Part shown: positions 29,106 to 39,531 of the stretch, one piece after another
Numbering within the stretch: the stretch's first letter is position 1
How the letters are laid out: each line of letters opens with the position of its first letter
Origin: Eremothecium cymbalariae DBVPG#7215
Lineage: Eukaryota > Ascomycota > Saccharomycetes > Saccharomycetales > Saccharomycetaceae
Reading direction: 5' to 3'
Assembly (NCBI RefSeq): GCF_000235365.1
Contig: NC_016450.1
Coordinates: 1,537,922-1,601,921 of the forward strand
Length of the DNA: 64,000 nt
Translations under genes and position numbers: made by a program
Notes under the pieces: generated by a model
The model's input: the letters and a program-made list of their open reading frames with translations, nothing else
Databases searched by the model: none
Told to the model about the DNA's origin: nothing

Positions 29106-30071
29106 TTATATATAGGGGTATTTCCGAAATTTCGTAGTAACGCTGAGTGGCATACAGTAGACTGGGTCTAAAGGAATTAACCCATCAAATCCCATTAAAC
29201 TTAACCCTGCAAGACCAAATAATGTATGAAAGACGTCCACCTCATTATCAGGTCGATCACTAATACCACCCTCCTTAGGATCCTGAGATTTTAAGATGAA
29301 TTTACGAAGTTCACCGTGATCAACCCAGTCTAATCTATCTATTATAGCTAAAGTTGATAAAACCCACCAACTGTAGCAAACGTCGGGCAGTTTGTTAGGT
29401 CTGCCATTTAGCCCGCCTTCAGGAACCTGTCTTTCGCATAGCCAACAAGCAATAGTAGTTATCTGTTCTTCAGTCAAATCAGATAGTCTGTTGACAATAG
29501 CTAGTGCACCAACGCATGTAAACGCCTGAGCAGCATGACTTTCTGCCCCTGGACATAGACCAAACCCCCCATCAAAATTGTAGCAACGCTTAATAAATTC
29601 AACTGCAGGATCTACAACTTCTGGAGTGAGCCTTCCTAGAATTGATAAAGAGCTCAAAGCTGTATAGCTGAACCTGGTATCGACTTCTCCAAACCGGTCG
29701 CCTTGGAAAGAACCGTCCGCCAATTGGTTTCCCTTAATAAACTCTACGCACGCATCCACCTCTGTATCTGATAGTTCGTGCAATGCATCATAGGTAGCTA
29801 ATATTTGAAGCGCTGACAAAGTGGTAACTAGGTGTGCATCATGGTCTTTATATGCACTAAAGCCACCTGTTTCTGAGTCCCAGCAGCTCTTCACAAATTC
29901 AATAACTTCATCCCTGTCAAACACATCGCTTGCATCCAAACAGCATAGAGCTGTCAACCCCCAATAAATGCCATTTAATCTCAAGTGCTCTGTAAGCCAA
30001 TATTCATAATCCTGTTGCTTCTTATCTAATGATTTGATATACTTAATGTGTTCATTTATGTACAACTGCAT
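29106..30071 (-). CDS. BET2: Rab geranylgeranyltransferase beta subunit
   Basis: The 321-residue protein is the catalytic beta subunit of type II geranylgeranyltransferase (with Bet4 and the escort Mrs6), which puts geranylgeranyl groups on Rab proteins such as Ypt1 and Sec4. Prenyltransferase repeats of the GGF/GGL type are spread along the chain (ETGGFSAY, FDGGFGLCPGAESHAAQAF, PEGGLNGRPNKLPDVCYSWW, KEGGISDRPDNEVDVFHT). The zinc ligands are Asp230, Cys232 and His282. S. cerevisiae Bet2 is 325 residues. It shares a 110-bp divergent promoter with PRP4. Nothing is unusual. Confidence 0.97.
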   Translation of the reverse strand: MQLYINEHIKYIKSLDKKQQDYEYWLTEHLRLNGIYWGLTALCCLDASDVFDRDEVIEFVKSCWDSETGGFSAYKDHDAHLVTTLSALQILATYDALHELSDTEVDACVEFIKGNQLADGSFQGDRFGEVDTRFSYTALSSLSILGRLTPEVVDPAVEFIKRCYNFDGGFGLCPGAESHAAQAFTCVGALAIVNRLSDLTEEQITTIACWLCERQVPEGGLNGRPNKLPDVCYSWWVLSTLAIIDRLDWVDHGELRKFILKSQDPKEGGISDRPDNEVDVFHTLFGLAGLSLMGFDGLIPLDPVYCMPLSVTTKFRKYPYI

Positions 30072-30181
30072 TTTGTACTGATCTTGGGGAGATTATCAAA
30101 CTGCTAACTAGCGCGTACGGCTTGAAATTTCACTAAGAACTACTTCGCAAACCTTTTAGTACTGTACAACTACAAAGAAAA

Positions 30182-31579
30182 ATGGTTGGATTAGATGATA
30201 TAAAGGTTGATCATAATCATAAAATAGGCAATAATGGTGAAACAGTTGCAGATGCTTTGAAAAGACTTGAATTTCAGAGACAACAGCGAATGTTTTTACT
30301 GCCCACGCTTGATGAGGAAGTACGGGCTGCGTTGAATTGGTTGCACAAGCCAGAGGAACTGAAAAATGAGGATCAACTGTCCAGGCGTGAAAGACTGGCT
30401 GAACTTTTATACTCTGACGATGAATTGCTTACTCGGTTCAAGGCATCACCCTTTGGATATAATGCAAAAGGTCAATCGGAAACTTCTGAAGACCTCGGAG
30501 AAGGTAAAGCAGAAGAAGAGGAATTCTACACACCAGCAAGCTGGCAGTTGATAGAGTCCCGAAAATCTATTATAAAATATTCAATGGAAAATGCCCACGC
30601 CAGGCTTCTGCGTCAAAGGCGTATAGCTGAGAATCTCTCCATTAAGAAACTTCTGTCTGGTAGAAGAAATCTCAATAAGAAATTGCGAACTTTAGAATTA
30701 GCTGGATCTCAGTTAGTAGCGGAAAAACCGGTTTCAGAAGTCTGTGTTTCTAAGGATGATGTTTACGTTGCCAGTGGGAACTGGGGTGGTCACATCAAGG
30801 TTTTGAACAGCGATACCCTGGATATAGTAAAATCTTTTGATAATGTTCATTCAGGTAAAGTTTGTGGGTTGGACTGGCATCCTACAGCAAATAGCCTTCT
30901 ATCAGGAGGTGCAGATAATCTTGTAAAAATTACTAATCTAGATCAGGGATCGTGTGCCGAATTAAAGGACCATGTCGGAAGAGTCTGTAAAGTGAAATTT
31001 CATCCTAGTGGAAAATTTGCTGCCAGTGCCTCATTCGATATGACATGGATCCTATGGGATTTAGAAAAGGCACTAGCTATTCAATTACAAGAGGGACATT
31101 CTAGAGAAGTTTTCACGCTTGGATTTCAAACGGACGGTTCATTGCTAGCCAGTGGCGGCTTAGACTCCATTGGTCTCATCTGGGATCTTAGATCGGGAGA
31201 ACCTATAATGAATTTGGTTGGTCATCAGAAGCCCATTTATGGCCTAGATTGGTCGCCAAATGGGTATCAGGTCGCCACTGCAAGCGGAGATGGTTCTATA
31301 AAAATCTGGGATCTACGAAAACAGAGCATTGTTAGTACTCTACTAGCCCACAGGAATGTTGCCTTTGATATCAAATTTGATAAAGCAAACGGACACTTTT
31401 TGGTTTCAGGGGGCTATGACCGAGAACTTAAGATATTTAATGCTGATAACTGGGAGTTGATTAAAACTCTTGAAGGACACACAGATAAGATACTTTCTGT
31501 GGACTTAGTTAGCGACGGTTCAAAATTCTTTAGCACTGGGTGGGATCGAACTGTGAAACAATGGACACTTAGTAGTTGA
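30182..31579 (+). CDS. PRP4: U4/U6 snRNP splicing factor Prp4, WD40 protein
   Basis: The 465-residue protein is a part of the U4/U6 di-snRNP and U4/U6.U5 tri-snRNP, where it partners Prp3. The N-terminal 150 residues carry the Prp4-specific helical module (LPTLDEEVRAALNWLHKPEEL and the SRRERLAELL stretch). Seven WD40 repeats follow from about residue 175, with clear GH...WD signatures such as HVGRVCKVKFHPSGKFAASASFDMTWILWD and HQKPIYGLDWSPNGYQVATASGDGSIKIWD, closing with the strand FFSTGWDRTVKQW. The length equals that of S. cerevisiae Prp4 (465). It is convergent with HDA3 with only 40 bases between the stops. Confidence 0.97.
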   Translation: MVGLDDIKVDHNHKIGNNGETVADALKRLEFQRQQRMFLLPTLDEEVRAALNWLHKPEELKNEDQLSRRERLAELLYSDDELLTRFKASPFGYNAKGQSETSEDLGEGKAEEEEFYTPASWQLIESRKSIIKYSMENAHARLLRQRRIAENLSIKKLLSGRRNLNKKLRTLELAGSQLVAEKPVSEVCVSKDDVYVASGNWGGHIKVLNSDTLDIVKSFDNVHSGKVCGLDWHPTANSLLSGGADNLVKITNLDQGSCAELKDHVGRVCKVKFHPSGKFAASASFDMTWILWDLEKALAIQLQEGHSREVFTLGFQTDGSLLASGGLDSIGLIWDLRSGEPIMNLVGHQKPIYGLDWSPNGYQVATASGDGSIKIWDLRKQSIVSTLLAHRNVAFDIKFDKANGHFLVSGGYDRELKIFNADNWELIKTLEGHTDKILSVDLVSDGSKFFSTGWDRTVKQWTLSS

Positions 31580-31619
31580 CAGTTTGTGCGTGTTTTACAA
31601 ATGAATTTAGGCTAAATAG

Positions 31620-33545
31620 CTATACTTGATTTCTATGCTTAATTTTATTTCCGTTTGCCGGAGATCTGACCCTTGGCGTTTGCAATTGTTTTAAATATTC
31701 CATTATGATCGTCATTTGAGTTTTTAGTCCTGTAATAGCCTTGCATTCTTTTGCGATATCACTTTCCAATAATCCTATTTTACCTTTGGTAGTTTCATGT
31801 CGCTTTTTATCCTGTATGATGCTCTCTTGAATTAGGTTTTCTAATTTTTCAATGTCCTCTATCAGCTGTTCTTTTTCCTTTTCGTTATTTTCAATCGAAT
31901 CAGTAGCTCTTTTTATTTCACCTACCATATAATCTGTTTCAACAGACTTGATCTCAGATGCGTGTTCCTGTCCCTTCAGTTCTTGTTCAACTCGAATAGT
32001 TTCTTTTAGAACACTTGTCAGTTCACCTTTACGAGATGAAAGAGCATTGAATAAATTATCTATGTCCGTTTCCAAATTTTCTATCTTATTGCGCATAGCT
32101 TCTGACTGTTTAAGATATCCTTGGACCTCGAGTTCATTCTTCAATCTCTTTTCAGTTGACTCTTTTAACTTTCTGTTGATATCGAACAGATCGCTCTTAT
32201 GAAGTTCAAGAAGCCTTTTTTGGTTTCCCTCCGCATTTCTAAAGTGTTCCACCTCGGTATTCTGTTTCTTTAAATTGTCGTATGCGGCTCCAATGGCTTG
32301 AATCAATTTATGAGTTAAAATACCGCTTGAAAAATGATAATCCATATTACTATCAATGATCTGACTACTATAAATTCCGGTGACCTGTGCCATATCCTGT
32401 CTCAATGGGTTTGTAATGTAGTCATTCTTCAATCTCTTATTCTGGTAATAACTTAGTGGATTACTCCCAATAGAATCATTATCATTGTATCTAAAATTAC
32501 GCTTTTTACCAATTGAAAATGCCTCCTCTAGTGTATCATTTGTTTGAGTGTATTTCACTTCAGTCAGTAAAGATCTTTCAACGTCCATAGGAGTATAAAT
32601 TTTGATCGGGTAAACGTCTGGGAGCGGCCAGGGTCGCTCAGGAATATCTAACCAATCAACTAGATATCTCAAGTTTTGAGAGTATATTGGCCTCAAGTCA
32701 GGGGGTAGTGTTCCAACCACATCTCGTAGAACAACCATTGCTGCGCTTACATTGACGAGATAATCTCTAGTATTTCGGTCAAAAGTTTTACCAAAATATA
32801 ACTCACAGTGGTCAATTGAATTAATGACAGCCAACCTTATTGTGGGAACAATACTTTTAATCCCAAATTTTGATTGGTGCTGCTTTAAAATTCGTTGAAT
32901 ATATGGTATGTTGGTGTCTACAGTTGGATCAACACAAATCATCAGATTTAAACGAATATTTGGGTCAATCATTAACTGACTTTCATCCCCTGCTTCCGAC
33001 GGTAATAAATGACAGGTACACGAAAACCTCGTTTTCTTCTGCTTTGATTTAATTGATTGACCATCGTAGCGTTTAATATTCACCTTGTTCCCTAGTAGCA
33101 AAGCTTCAATCAAATCCATAGTCCGCCCAGGCCGACATACTATCAATGTATGTGTTTCGTACTCCTGAATAAGATTCATCAGATCCCTCAAAACAGCAAA
33201 CTTACCACTGGTTTCTGCCAAGTGTACCGGAATATCCTTTGTTAACAAAGATTTTGGCATGAAATGATCAATTAATAGATAGGGATGAGTAGCTACTAAT
33301 TGACTATTTAAACACATAGTCTTCATGGATTGCAGTACCACATCTTCCTTGTAATCCGTCGTTTCAAAATACTTCAAGATATCTGAATAATGCAAAGAAA
33401 CAATTTGATCCGTCAATTCCTTCTGATATAAACACATTGGTGCAGGTAACCAGTAATCACCAGATGTGTCACCGGATACACCCATTGTCCTGGCATCGAC
33501 TATTGCGGGTTCAGGCGCTGTATCCAAAATCTTCAATAAATCCAT
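31620..33545 (-). CDS. HDA3: HDA1 histone deacetylase complex subunit Hda3
   Basis: The 641-residue protein is a structural subunit of the Hda1-Hda2-Hda3 class II deacetylase, which acts on histones H2B and H3 at repressed genes. The N-terminal part (about 1-340) reads like the helicase-C-like DNA-binding domain of Hda2/Hda3: LPAPMCLYQKELTDQIVSLHY at the start and FAVLRDLMNLIQEYETHTLIVCRPGRTMDLIEALLLGNKVNIKRYDG in the middle. The C-terminal part (about 420-620) is a long coiled coil that would mediate assembly. S. cerevisiae Hda3 is 655 residues. Synteny (PRP4 on one side, AOS1 on the other) supports HDA3 rather than HDA2. Confidence 0.95.
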   Translation of the reverse strand: MDLLKILDTAPEPAIVDARTMGVSGDTSGDYWLPAPMCLYQKELTDQIVSLHYSDILKYFETTDYKEDVVLQSMKTMCLNSQLVATHPYLLIDHFMPKSLLTKDIPVHLAETSGKFAVLRDLMNLIQEYETHTLIVCRPGRTMDLIEALLLGNKVNIKRYDGQSIKSKQKKTRFSCTCHLLPSEAGDESQLMIDPNIRLNLMICVDPTVDTNIPYIQRILKQHQSKFGIKSIVPTIRLAVINSIDHCELYFGKTFDRNTRDYLVNVSAAMVVLRDVVGTLPPDLRPIYSQNLRYLVDWLDIPERPWPLPDVYPIKIYTPMDVERSLLTEVKYTQTNDTLEEAFSIGKKRNFRYNDNDSIGSNPLSYYQNKRLKNDYITNPLRQDMAQVTGIYSSQIIDSNMDYHFSSGILTHKLIQAIGAAYDNLKKQNTEVEHFRNAEGNQKRLLELHKSDLFDINRKLKESTEKRLKNELEVQGYLKQSEAMRNKIENLETDIDNLFNALSSRKGELTSVLKETIRVEQELKGQEHASEIKSVETDYMVGEIKRATDSIENNEKEKEQLIEDIEKLENLIQESIIQDKKRHETTKGKIGLLESDIAKECKAITGLKTQMTIIMEYLKQLQTPRVRSPANGNKIKHRNQV

Positions 33546-33802
33546 AATAACACCGTGAATCCAAACCTAATATAGGTCTCCAATCTAACTTCTTTGCTGG
33601 GGCAACTCAACAAATACCCAGCTTGTCTTTAACGTATATTTCGCCACCGCTTTGTAGTAAGAAAAGAAGGTTTAAATTCTTGGCTTTCTGATGATTCTGA
33701 CCAAAAAGTAAGAAAAGTACCGAACAACTTGACTAGCTGAAAGCACACATAAGAGACAAGAGTTCTACTTCAGATACCTATAAGGGGGCTAAAGTTGTCC
33801 AA

Positions 33803-34839
33803 ATGTTTAAAGATGAAGGATTAAACAATGAAGAGATTGCACTCTATGACAGGCAGATTAGATTGTGGGGTATGGCGGCACAGAGCAGAATGAGAAACGC
33901 AATGGTGTTGTTGGTGAACCTTGGTGCGCTTGGTGGAGAGATAGCTAAAAATCTTATTTTGAGTGGGATCGGGTCCCTAACGGTCCTGGATGGACATACA
34001 GTTACTAAGGAAGATCTAAATGCCAATTTTTTTTATCCAGCCAGGATGTTGGCCGGAAGCGATTGACTGGTGCAATGTATAGGCTGCAAGATATGAATCC
34101 TCGGGTTGAGTTAAATTCTGACACAGAATCTTTGGAGAGTAAGAGCAGGGAATACTATAGGAAATTCGACCTAATAATCGCAACTGACTGTAGCACGTCA
34201 CAAATTATGAGATTGGATGAGATAGGGCGTTTGTTAAATATTCCATTCTACGCATGTGGACTAAATGGCCTTTTTGGATATATTTTTGTTGATTTGATTG
34301 AGTTCGATGCGGTAGAAGAAATACCCAAAGGTTTTGGCTCTCCAGCTACTTCAGTGGGGAAAGTATCATCCAACAGAACTATAATTGAGGTTAAGGATAA
34401 AATAGATGAGGGAGAAAAGGTAAATTATGAAATCGTAACTACTAGACATTTCTTCAGATCATTTAATGATATTTTGAAAAATCCGATCTTGCACGATCGG
34501 CTCACTCCCAAACAACTGAGAAAGCTGAGTAGCGTACTTCCATTAACTTTAGCGTCATTTCTTTACACCGCTCAAGAAGGATCAAATGAAAATGGAGAGT
34601 TTGTAAATATCTTAAAGGATGTATGCAAACAACTAGGTGTGGTGTTTGAGAACATCAAGGATAGTTACATTTCTGAGTTTGTTAGACAAATTGGTTTGGA
34701 GTTTTGTCCAGTTGCTGCAGTGATTGGTGGGGCGGTTGCTCAGGATATAATTAATGTAATGGGCAAGCGAAAATCGCCGATAAATAACTTTGTAGTACTG
34801 GATGGTATTACGTTGGATATGCATATATTGGAATTGTAA
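33803..34839 (+). CDS. AOS1: SUMO-activating enzyme subunit Aos1, with apparent -1 frameshift
   Basis: Aos1 pairs with Uba2 to activate SUMO (Smt3) with ATP. Two overlapping frames together cover the whole protein. Frame one (33803-34033) gives NNEEIALYDRQIRLWGMAAQSRMR, the nucleotide-fold strand VLLVNLGALGGEIAKNLILSGIG and LTVLDGHTVTKEDLNANFF; it then reads into a stop at 34064. The -1 frame resumes at the eight-T run (34027-34034) with SSQDVGRKRLTGAMYRLQDMNPRVEL and runs to PLNN-type end INNFVVLDGITLDMHILEL. Joined by one base of back-slip the product would be about 345 residues; S. cerevisiae Aos1 has 347. The rest of both frames is well conserved, so decay is unlikely; a missing T in the sequence, or real slippage on T TTT TTT, explains it. 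Divergent from HDA3, convergent with SEC23. Confidence 0.88.
34027..34034 (+). other. Frame junction of AOS1 on an eight-T run
   Basis: The heptamer T TTT TTT lies in the zero frame exactly where similarity changes frame. It is of the X XXY YYZ slippery type. Three bases downstream begins a short imperfect stem (CCAGCC at 34037-34042 with GGCCGG at 34051-34056). One extra T would restore a single frame. Confidence 0.85.
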
Positions 34840-35069
34840 ACAGAAAGGGGTTCTTAAGAGATATACTCATTTCTTCTTCAATGAGAATTTGGTTCCATCA
34901 TTCAAAATATATTGTTCAACATCTCCTTTGTTATATAGATAATTGCTATTTACATCTAGTAACGTTTTAAAATGAAACAAATGATACTTTTAAAAACGCG
35001 AAATCAACAGGCTTATCCTACAATAAAACACAGGTCTATGGCACAAAGAGCTTACATGAATAGATAGGT

Positions 35070-37340
35070 TCAATTCTGACCATTAACACATACATCTTGT
35101 AAATGGAGCATAAAGTGTTGTAAAGAAACATCGTCTGTTAACACGATGGTAGAACCCGCTGCAGACTGGTTGTGATAACTATCAGAAGGATTTAATTTGG
35201 ACAACAAAAACCTAGCTTGAGAACCACCAGCCTCAGTATCAATAAACCTAGGTAATGGGAATCTATCTATTAATAGTTCTGCTGCTTCTAACTTGGGCTC
35301 TTCCAGTAGTGACTTGAAATCAGCATATTGTGGATCATCCTGGTAACCAGCTTTTCTCCACTGGGCGATCTGCTCACCATGGTAAATCAAAATATAGAAG
35401 AAAGTGTCTAATAATAAAATAGTATTAGGCTTCACAGATACAGAATCTAAAAGAACGGGCTGCGGTTCTTCTTCCATCGAAAACGACGTTAAAGTTGGTT
35501 GGATCATTATTAGAGAATTCGTAGTATCTTCTCTGGTAAAAATATGCCTATAGAAAGCTGTCTCATCCGGCGAATTGTTGAAAACACTTAGGAATTGTGA
35601 TCTTCTCAAATAGTAGATAAATTGTGGGTAAAGGGAAAAGTTTGGAGATAGCCTGAATGATCCCGGGTCTGCTTTGTTGTAGTCAGCATATTTCTGACAT
35701 AGCTTAATTAAAGTCCTATCAATCCATCTAATGACATCCGCCCCATCATCAGATTCCGCTTTATCTACAGCAATCCTGGCCATTAAGACAGCAGCAGTTT
35801 CCTGATCGAATGACGCCGCAATAGCTGGATTACCAAATGGGAGCATTTGGTTTGCAACGGTAGTAACCCTGACACGGTTAGTACCAGATGCGTGCTGATA
35901 TGCCGTAATAAATTGGGTGTATGCCAATTTTGGTCTGTCTCCCATTATACTGGCAGCGGCAGCAGTGTTCGCAATTTCAAAAAAAACAGCATACGAATGA
36001 TGAGGACTTAAAGAAGCCATTTTCCAGGTACACGTTCCACCAATACCGATTTCTGAGTCACTTACATTAGGAGCATCTGCCTTCAATGGCGCAGCATGGC
36101 CAATCAAACCTTGCAATTTTAGGTCAGCACTGGTTTTAATACACATTGAACCATTAAAAGCCATAGTCAAATAACCCTCTTCATCCTTTGAGAATAACCT
36201 GACAAAAGACTGCTTGAAAATTGCTGTAGAGAACGCATCAGTTAACAATAGAACACCACCAGTGGAGTCGGTCAACTTTTTCATCTCAGACATACCAACT
36301 TGATCGTAACATCCTGCAAAGATATCAATTGTGTGCCCATTTTCAGCAGCCCTTTCAGCCAACTGGTTGTAAAATTTGAATGCTTTTTTGTGATGTTTCG
36401 CAGAATCGGAATCAATGTCATGATGCGATCTCAATGGGTCCTTTAATTCAGAAGACACGACCATACCCGGAGCAACAGTACCAGGACCAGAGGCAAATAG
36501 ATGGATACGAGCTGCAACATGTCTATAGCACCCTTGAAGTAACAATGTGGCAATATTTAAAGCAGCACCGGTAGCTCTCAACGGTCTATGGCCAGGTGGG
36601 ACACCCCATTGATCTGGTTTCAAGTTTTCCAAAAGCTGAGTCAACTTGAACTCAACATGTTCTAGTGGAAGGAAAAATCTGCTTAACGAGAAAGGAGTAA
36701 TCTTAGATTGGGAGCCAGCAGGCATGGAACCTCCATTTTTTTCACCTGTTAACATTTCAATTAACTGTTGTAACTGATACTCCCTGTCGCCCCTGAAAAC
36801 ATTGCATTTATCAATGGCCGTGCACGACAGATCGTGCAACTGAACCACCTTCCCATAAGTAATCAACCCAACCAACGCGTTTGGAGGTAAAAGCGATAGA
36901 GAAGTAATTACTGAATCTTTTAAGGCTTGCAAATTCTCTTCTTCAGCAGTAACATCAATAACATAAAAGAAAACAGGAGGAATCTGAACCGGCCTATTGG
37001 TAATATACTCAATTGTGGTAGAACTCAATTCCGAAGGCATCGTGTCTTGTGTTATATTAACGTAGTGTTGCGGCAAATGATTCCTCGTCCCACACAAAGG
37101 ACAAGCCCACAAACTGGCCCTCACATCAATCTCACAGTATGGATTCAAAACCGATTTACAATTTGGGCCCCCACATACAACAGGATTATACGCAACAACA
37201 GAAAGATCCTCAATCTCCTTCAATGGCGTGTACAGACACCCTACAGGGACGACGTTCTTGTTTGCATCGGTTCTAGAGGCTGGAAAAACGTTCCAGGAGA
37301 AACGGATCCCATTAAAGTCTTCATTCTGCTCAAAATCCAT
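35070..37340 (-). CDS. SEC23: COPII coat GTPase-activating protein Sec23
   Basis: The 756-residue protein forms the inner COPII coat with Sec24 and is the GTPase activator for Sar1 at ER exit sites. Domains in order: a zinc finger with Cys56, Cys61, Cys80 and Cys83 (CGGPNC and CPLC), the vWA-like trunk (about 125-395, [16 protein letters not shown] onward), the beta-sandwich ([15 protein letters not shown] ... [12 protein letters not shown]), the helical domain (about 520-625) and the gelsolin domain at the C-terminus. The arginine finger should lie in the gelsolin-proximal helical/loop part, in SLIMIQPTL and neighbouring segments by family knowledge. S. cerevisiae Sec23 has 768 residues. Codon use is of the highly expressed type (many C-ending Thr, Ser and Val codons). 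Confidence 0.98.
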   Translation of the reverse strand: MDFEQNEDFNGIRFSWNVFPASRTDANKNVVPVGCLYTPLKEIEDLSVVAYNPVVCGGPNCKSVLNPYCEIDVRASLWACPLCGTRNHLPQHYVNITQDTMPSELSSTTIEYITNRPVQIPPVFFYVIDVTAEEENLQALKDSVITSLSLLPPNALVGLITYGKVVQLHDLSCTAIDKCNVFRGDREYQLQQLIEMLTGEKNGGSMPAGSQSKITPFSLSRFFLPLEHVEFKLTQLLENLKPDQWGVPPGHRPLRATGAALNIATLLLQGCYRHVAARIHLFASGPGTVAPGMVVSSELKDPLRSHHDIDSDSAKHHKKAFKFYNQLAERAAENGHTIDIFAGCYDQVGMSEMKKLTDSTGGVLLLTDAFSTAIFKQSFVRLFSKDEEGYLTMAFNGSMCIKTSADLKLQGLIGHAAPLKADAPNVSDSEIGIGGTCTWKMASLSPHHSYAVFFEIANTAAAASIMGDRPKLAYTQFITAYQHASGTNRVRVTTVANQMLPFGNPAIAASFDQETAAVLMARIAVDKAESDDGADVIRWIDRTLIKLCQKYADYNKADPGSFRLSPNFSLYPQFIYYLRRSQFLSVFNNSPDETAFYRHIFTREDTTNSLIMIQPTLTSFSMEEEPQPVLLDSVSVKPNTILLLDTFFYILIYHGEQIAQWRKAGYQDDPQYADFKSLLEEPKLEAAELLIDRFPLPRFIDTEAGGSQARFLLSKLNPSDSYHNQSAAGSTIVLTDDVSLQHFMLHLQDVCVNGQN

Positions 37341-37902
37341 CTTAATCTACAGAATTGTATATTAAAACTTGGATCAACGTTGCTGCTTCACCTTGGAGCT
37401 CCTAATATCGCTATATGCAACGAAACCTAGTCAATGCTATTCTACTTTTGTTTGTTCACTACAGACGTCCTAGTTTTGCCACCGTGGAAGTAAAACTTGT
37501 TTCTAAAGGTCGTCTGTTATGATTTTTTAAAAAAGATCGCGGGGAACTGGTCACGTGCTGAACAATGATCCCCTACAAAAAGCCTTCAAGCAGTACAGAA
37601 GTGCAAGTTATATGGGCAAGACAGTGTCATAGCCTGTGATATTACGGCTATTTGTATATGGATATCAGTTTGAAGGATCTACCTTATGCAGCGAACATCC
37701 TGCACATGTACCTTTTTTAAATGGGAGAATGCGTGGCTTTCAGCGTGAAAATCATGGTAGTAGTAACGGTATTAATAGTTTTAAAAAAGAACGTTACAAG
37801 GAAATTGTAAAGCATTAAGAAAGTGATCTTAGATATATAGATCATTGTATTTTAAGCGGTTGTATATCGGTCTCTCAAGGGGTTGCTGTACATTTAGGTT
37901 CG
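37341..37902. promoter_or_regulatory. Divergent promoter region SEC23 / GAB1
   Basis: This stretch of 562 bases has a CACGTG core at 37552-37557. An open frame at 37636-37818 has no proper ATG start and no recognisable product. No RNA is seen. Confidence 0.5.
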
Positions 37903-39087
37903 TTGAGCGGTATGAATTCGAGAGAGAAGCAAGTTATCTTTGGATGCCTTACAACGAGGCTACTGGTTTCCCTATTATTTCCATCTTTACAACAGCAGCT
38001 AGATAAAGCGGTTGAGTTTTCTACCCCGGTAACGAGTTTTCGATCGCTGCAGGAGGGTGTGTTTCTTTTACAGAATGATCTGCCTGTATACAATGGAGGT
38101 GTTGTGCACCATCTTCCTTTACTCGTTGCATTAATGTCTGTTGTGACCAAAGATTCGTTGATTTCATTATTATATGCTGGTATTGATGCAGTAATTGCGT
38201 ATCAGTTAATGTTAATGAGCAAGCAGTTCAGTGCTCAACTCAAAATGCCTAATTGGATCCCTGGGGCTTTATATGCCGCTAACCCGCTGGTGTTACTGTC
38301 GTGTGTCAGCAGATCTACCGTGACCTTTACAAACTTAGCAATATCTACTGCGTTGCTTGCCGCACTACAGGGTAATGTGTTCCTGGCATCTGTTTCAATT
38401 GCAGTTGCTGGTTACCTGTCTTTCTATGCTTCCTTCCTAGCTATTCCGATGTTATTTATTTTAAAACGGGGCAGGTTGCAGTCGGTCATTACAATTATTA
38501 TTTCTCTGAGCTTGTATTTACTAGCCAGCTACAAAATTAATAATGAGAATTGGAATTTCCTAAGGTCTACCTATGGTGTTGTCGTCACCTTTAGTAGACT
38601 AATTCCCAATTTAGGCTTGTGGTGGTACTTCTTCATAGAAATGTTTGAATTCTTCATCCCATTTTTTAAAGCCGTATTCAACATTTTCGCTATTTCATTC
38701 ATTACCCCATTCAGCATTCGGTTCTACAAACAACCTTTTTATGCATTTATTCTATGTCTGGGGTGGGTGACGCTAACCAAGCCATACCCTACATTGGGTG
38801 ATGGTGGGTTTTTTTTGAGTTTTGTTCCATTTTTTCAACCGTTATTTGTCTATCTCAGATATTCCATTATATCCATCTTGCTCTTCATTCATGCCATTGT
38901 CCTCGCACCTATATTCTACCATTTATGGATTGATTTAGGATCGGGAAATAGTAACTTTTTCTACGCAATTTCCCTGGTCTATGCCTTAGCTCTGGCTTCC
39001 GTTGTTGTCGACTTGTGCTGGTCTATGTTGAGAATAGAATACGACAACGGTAACCCAAAGTTAGACGTACAACTAACTCAATTATAG
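37903..39087 (+). CDS. GAB1: GPI transamidase subunit Gab1 (PIG-U homologue)
   Basis: The protein from the first clear ATG at 37912 has 391 residues (the open frame starts at 37903 with a non-ATG codon). Gab1 is a subunit of the ER complex that joins GPI anchors to proteins. It is very hydrophobic, with about nine or more membrane segments. Family landmarks are FPSLQQQLDKAVEFSTPVTS near the N-terminus, PLVLLSCVSRSTVTFTNLAI, NLGLWWYFFIEMFEFFIPFF, and FYAFILCLGWVTLTKPYPTLGD; the end is LRIEYDNGNPKL. The first helix and the following lumenal loop LQEGVFLLQNDLPVYNGGVVHH match PIG-U. In S. cerevisiae the gene is YLR459W on chromosome XII; here it sits between SEC23 and SMX3 of the YPR block. Confidence 0.96.
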   Translation: MSGMNSREKQVIFGCLTTRLLVSLLFPSLQQQLDKAVEFSTPVTSFRSLQEGVFLLQNDLPVYNGGVVHHLPLLVALMSVVTKDSLISLLYAGIDAVIAYQLMLMSKQFSAQLKMPNWIPGALYAANPLVLLSCVSRSTVTFTNLAISTALLAALQGNVFLASVSIAVAGYLSFYASFLAIPMLFILKRGRLQSVITIIISLSLYLLASYKINNENWNFLRSTYGVVVTFSRLIPNLGLWWYFFIEMFEFFIPFFKAVFNIFAISFITPFSIRFYKQPFYAFILCLGWVTLTKPYPTLGDGGFFLSFVPFFQPLFVYLRYSIISILLFIHAIVLAPIFYHLWIDLGSGNSNFFYAISLVYALALASVVVDLCWSMLRIEYDNGNPKLDVQLTQL

Positions 39088-39531
39088 GATATAATGCACA
39101 AAATTACATATATGTATGTATGTATATATGTATGTATGAGATTATATCTTCTGCTAGTACATACGGGGACATCTTTAATAGTATAGATATCGGAATGATT
39201 AGGTCACAACCCCTTCGAACTGAAAAAGTGTCGCTTACTGAAACAACACGCCAAGCTGCTGGACCTAGGGGGGGAACGCTGCATTCCCCAAACCCATATT
39301 CCTCGACATATCTCCTCTCCTGCAATCTTACGCAAAGTTACACTATAAATCTACTTTGTTTAGTACACTAACAACTTTTATTACTGTGTCTGACATCGCT
39401 CATCGCACCGTGTATCATTACTTTGAGAATCGTCTAAACATCAGCGTTATGCAGAAATCTAGATCTCTAATGAGTTCTTCTATCATCTATTCAGAACTTA
39501 CCCCACACAACAGAAAACTTCCAATAGATAA
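39088..39531. promoter_or_regulatory. GAB1-SMX3 intergenic region
   Basis: This 444-base stretch has a TATG/TATA repeat at about 39106-39138 and a PAC-type word at 39399-39406 before SMX3. Open frames here are short and not conserved by eye. Confidence 0.5.
39399..39406 (-). promoter_or_regulatory. PAC-type box before SMX3
   Basis: CTCATCGC, the reverse of GCGATGAG, lies about 126 bp upstream of the proposed SMX3 ATG. PAC boxes precede polymerase I/III and ribosome-biogenesis genes in yeast. The site is preceded by a G that keeps the fit. Confidence 0.45.
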
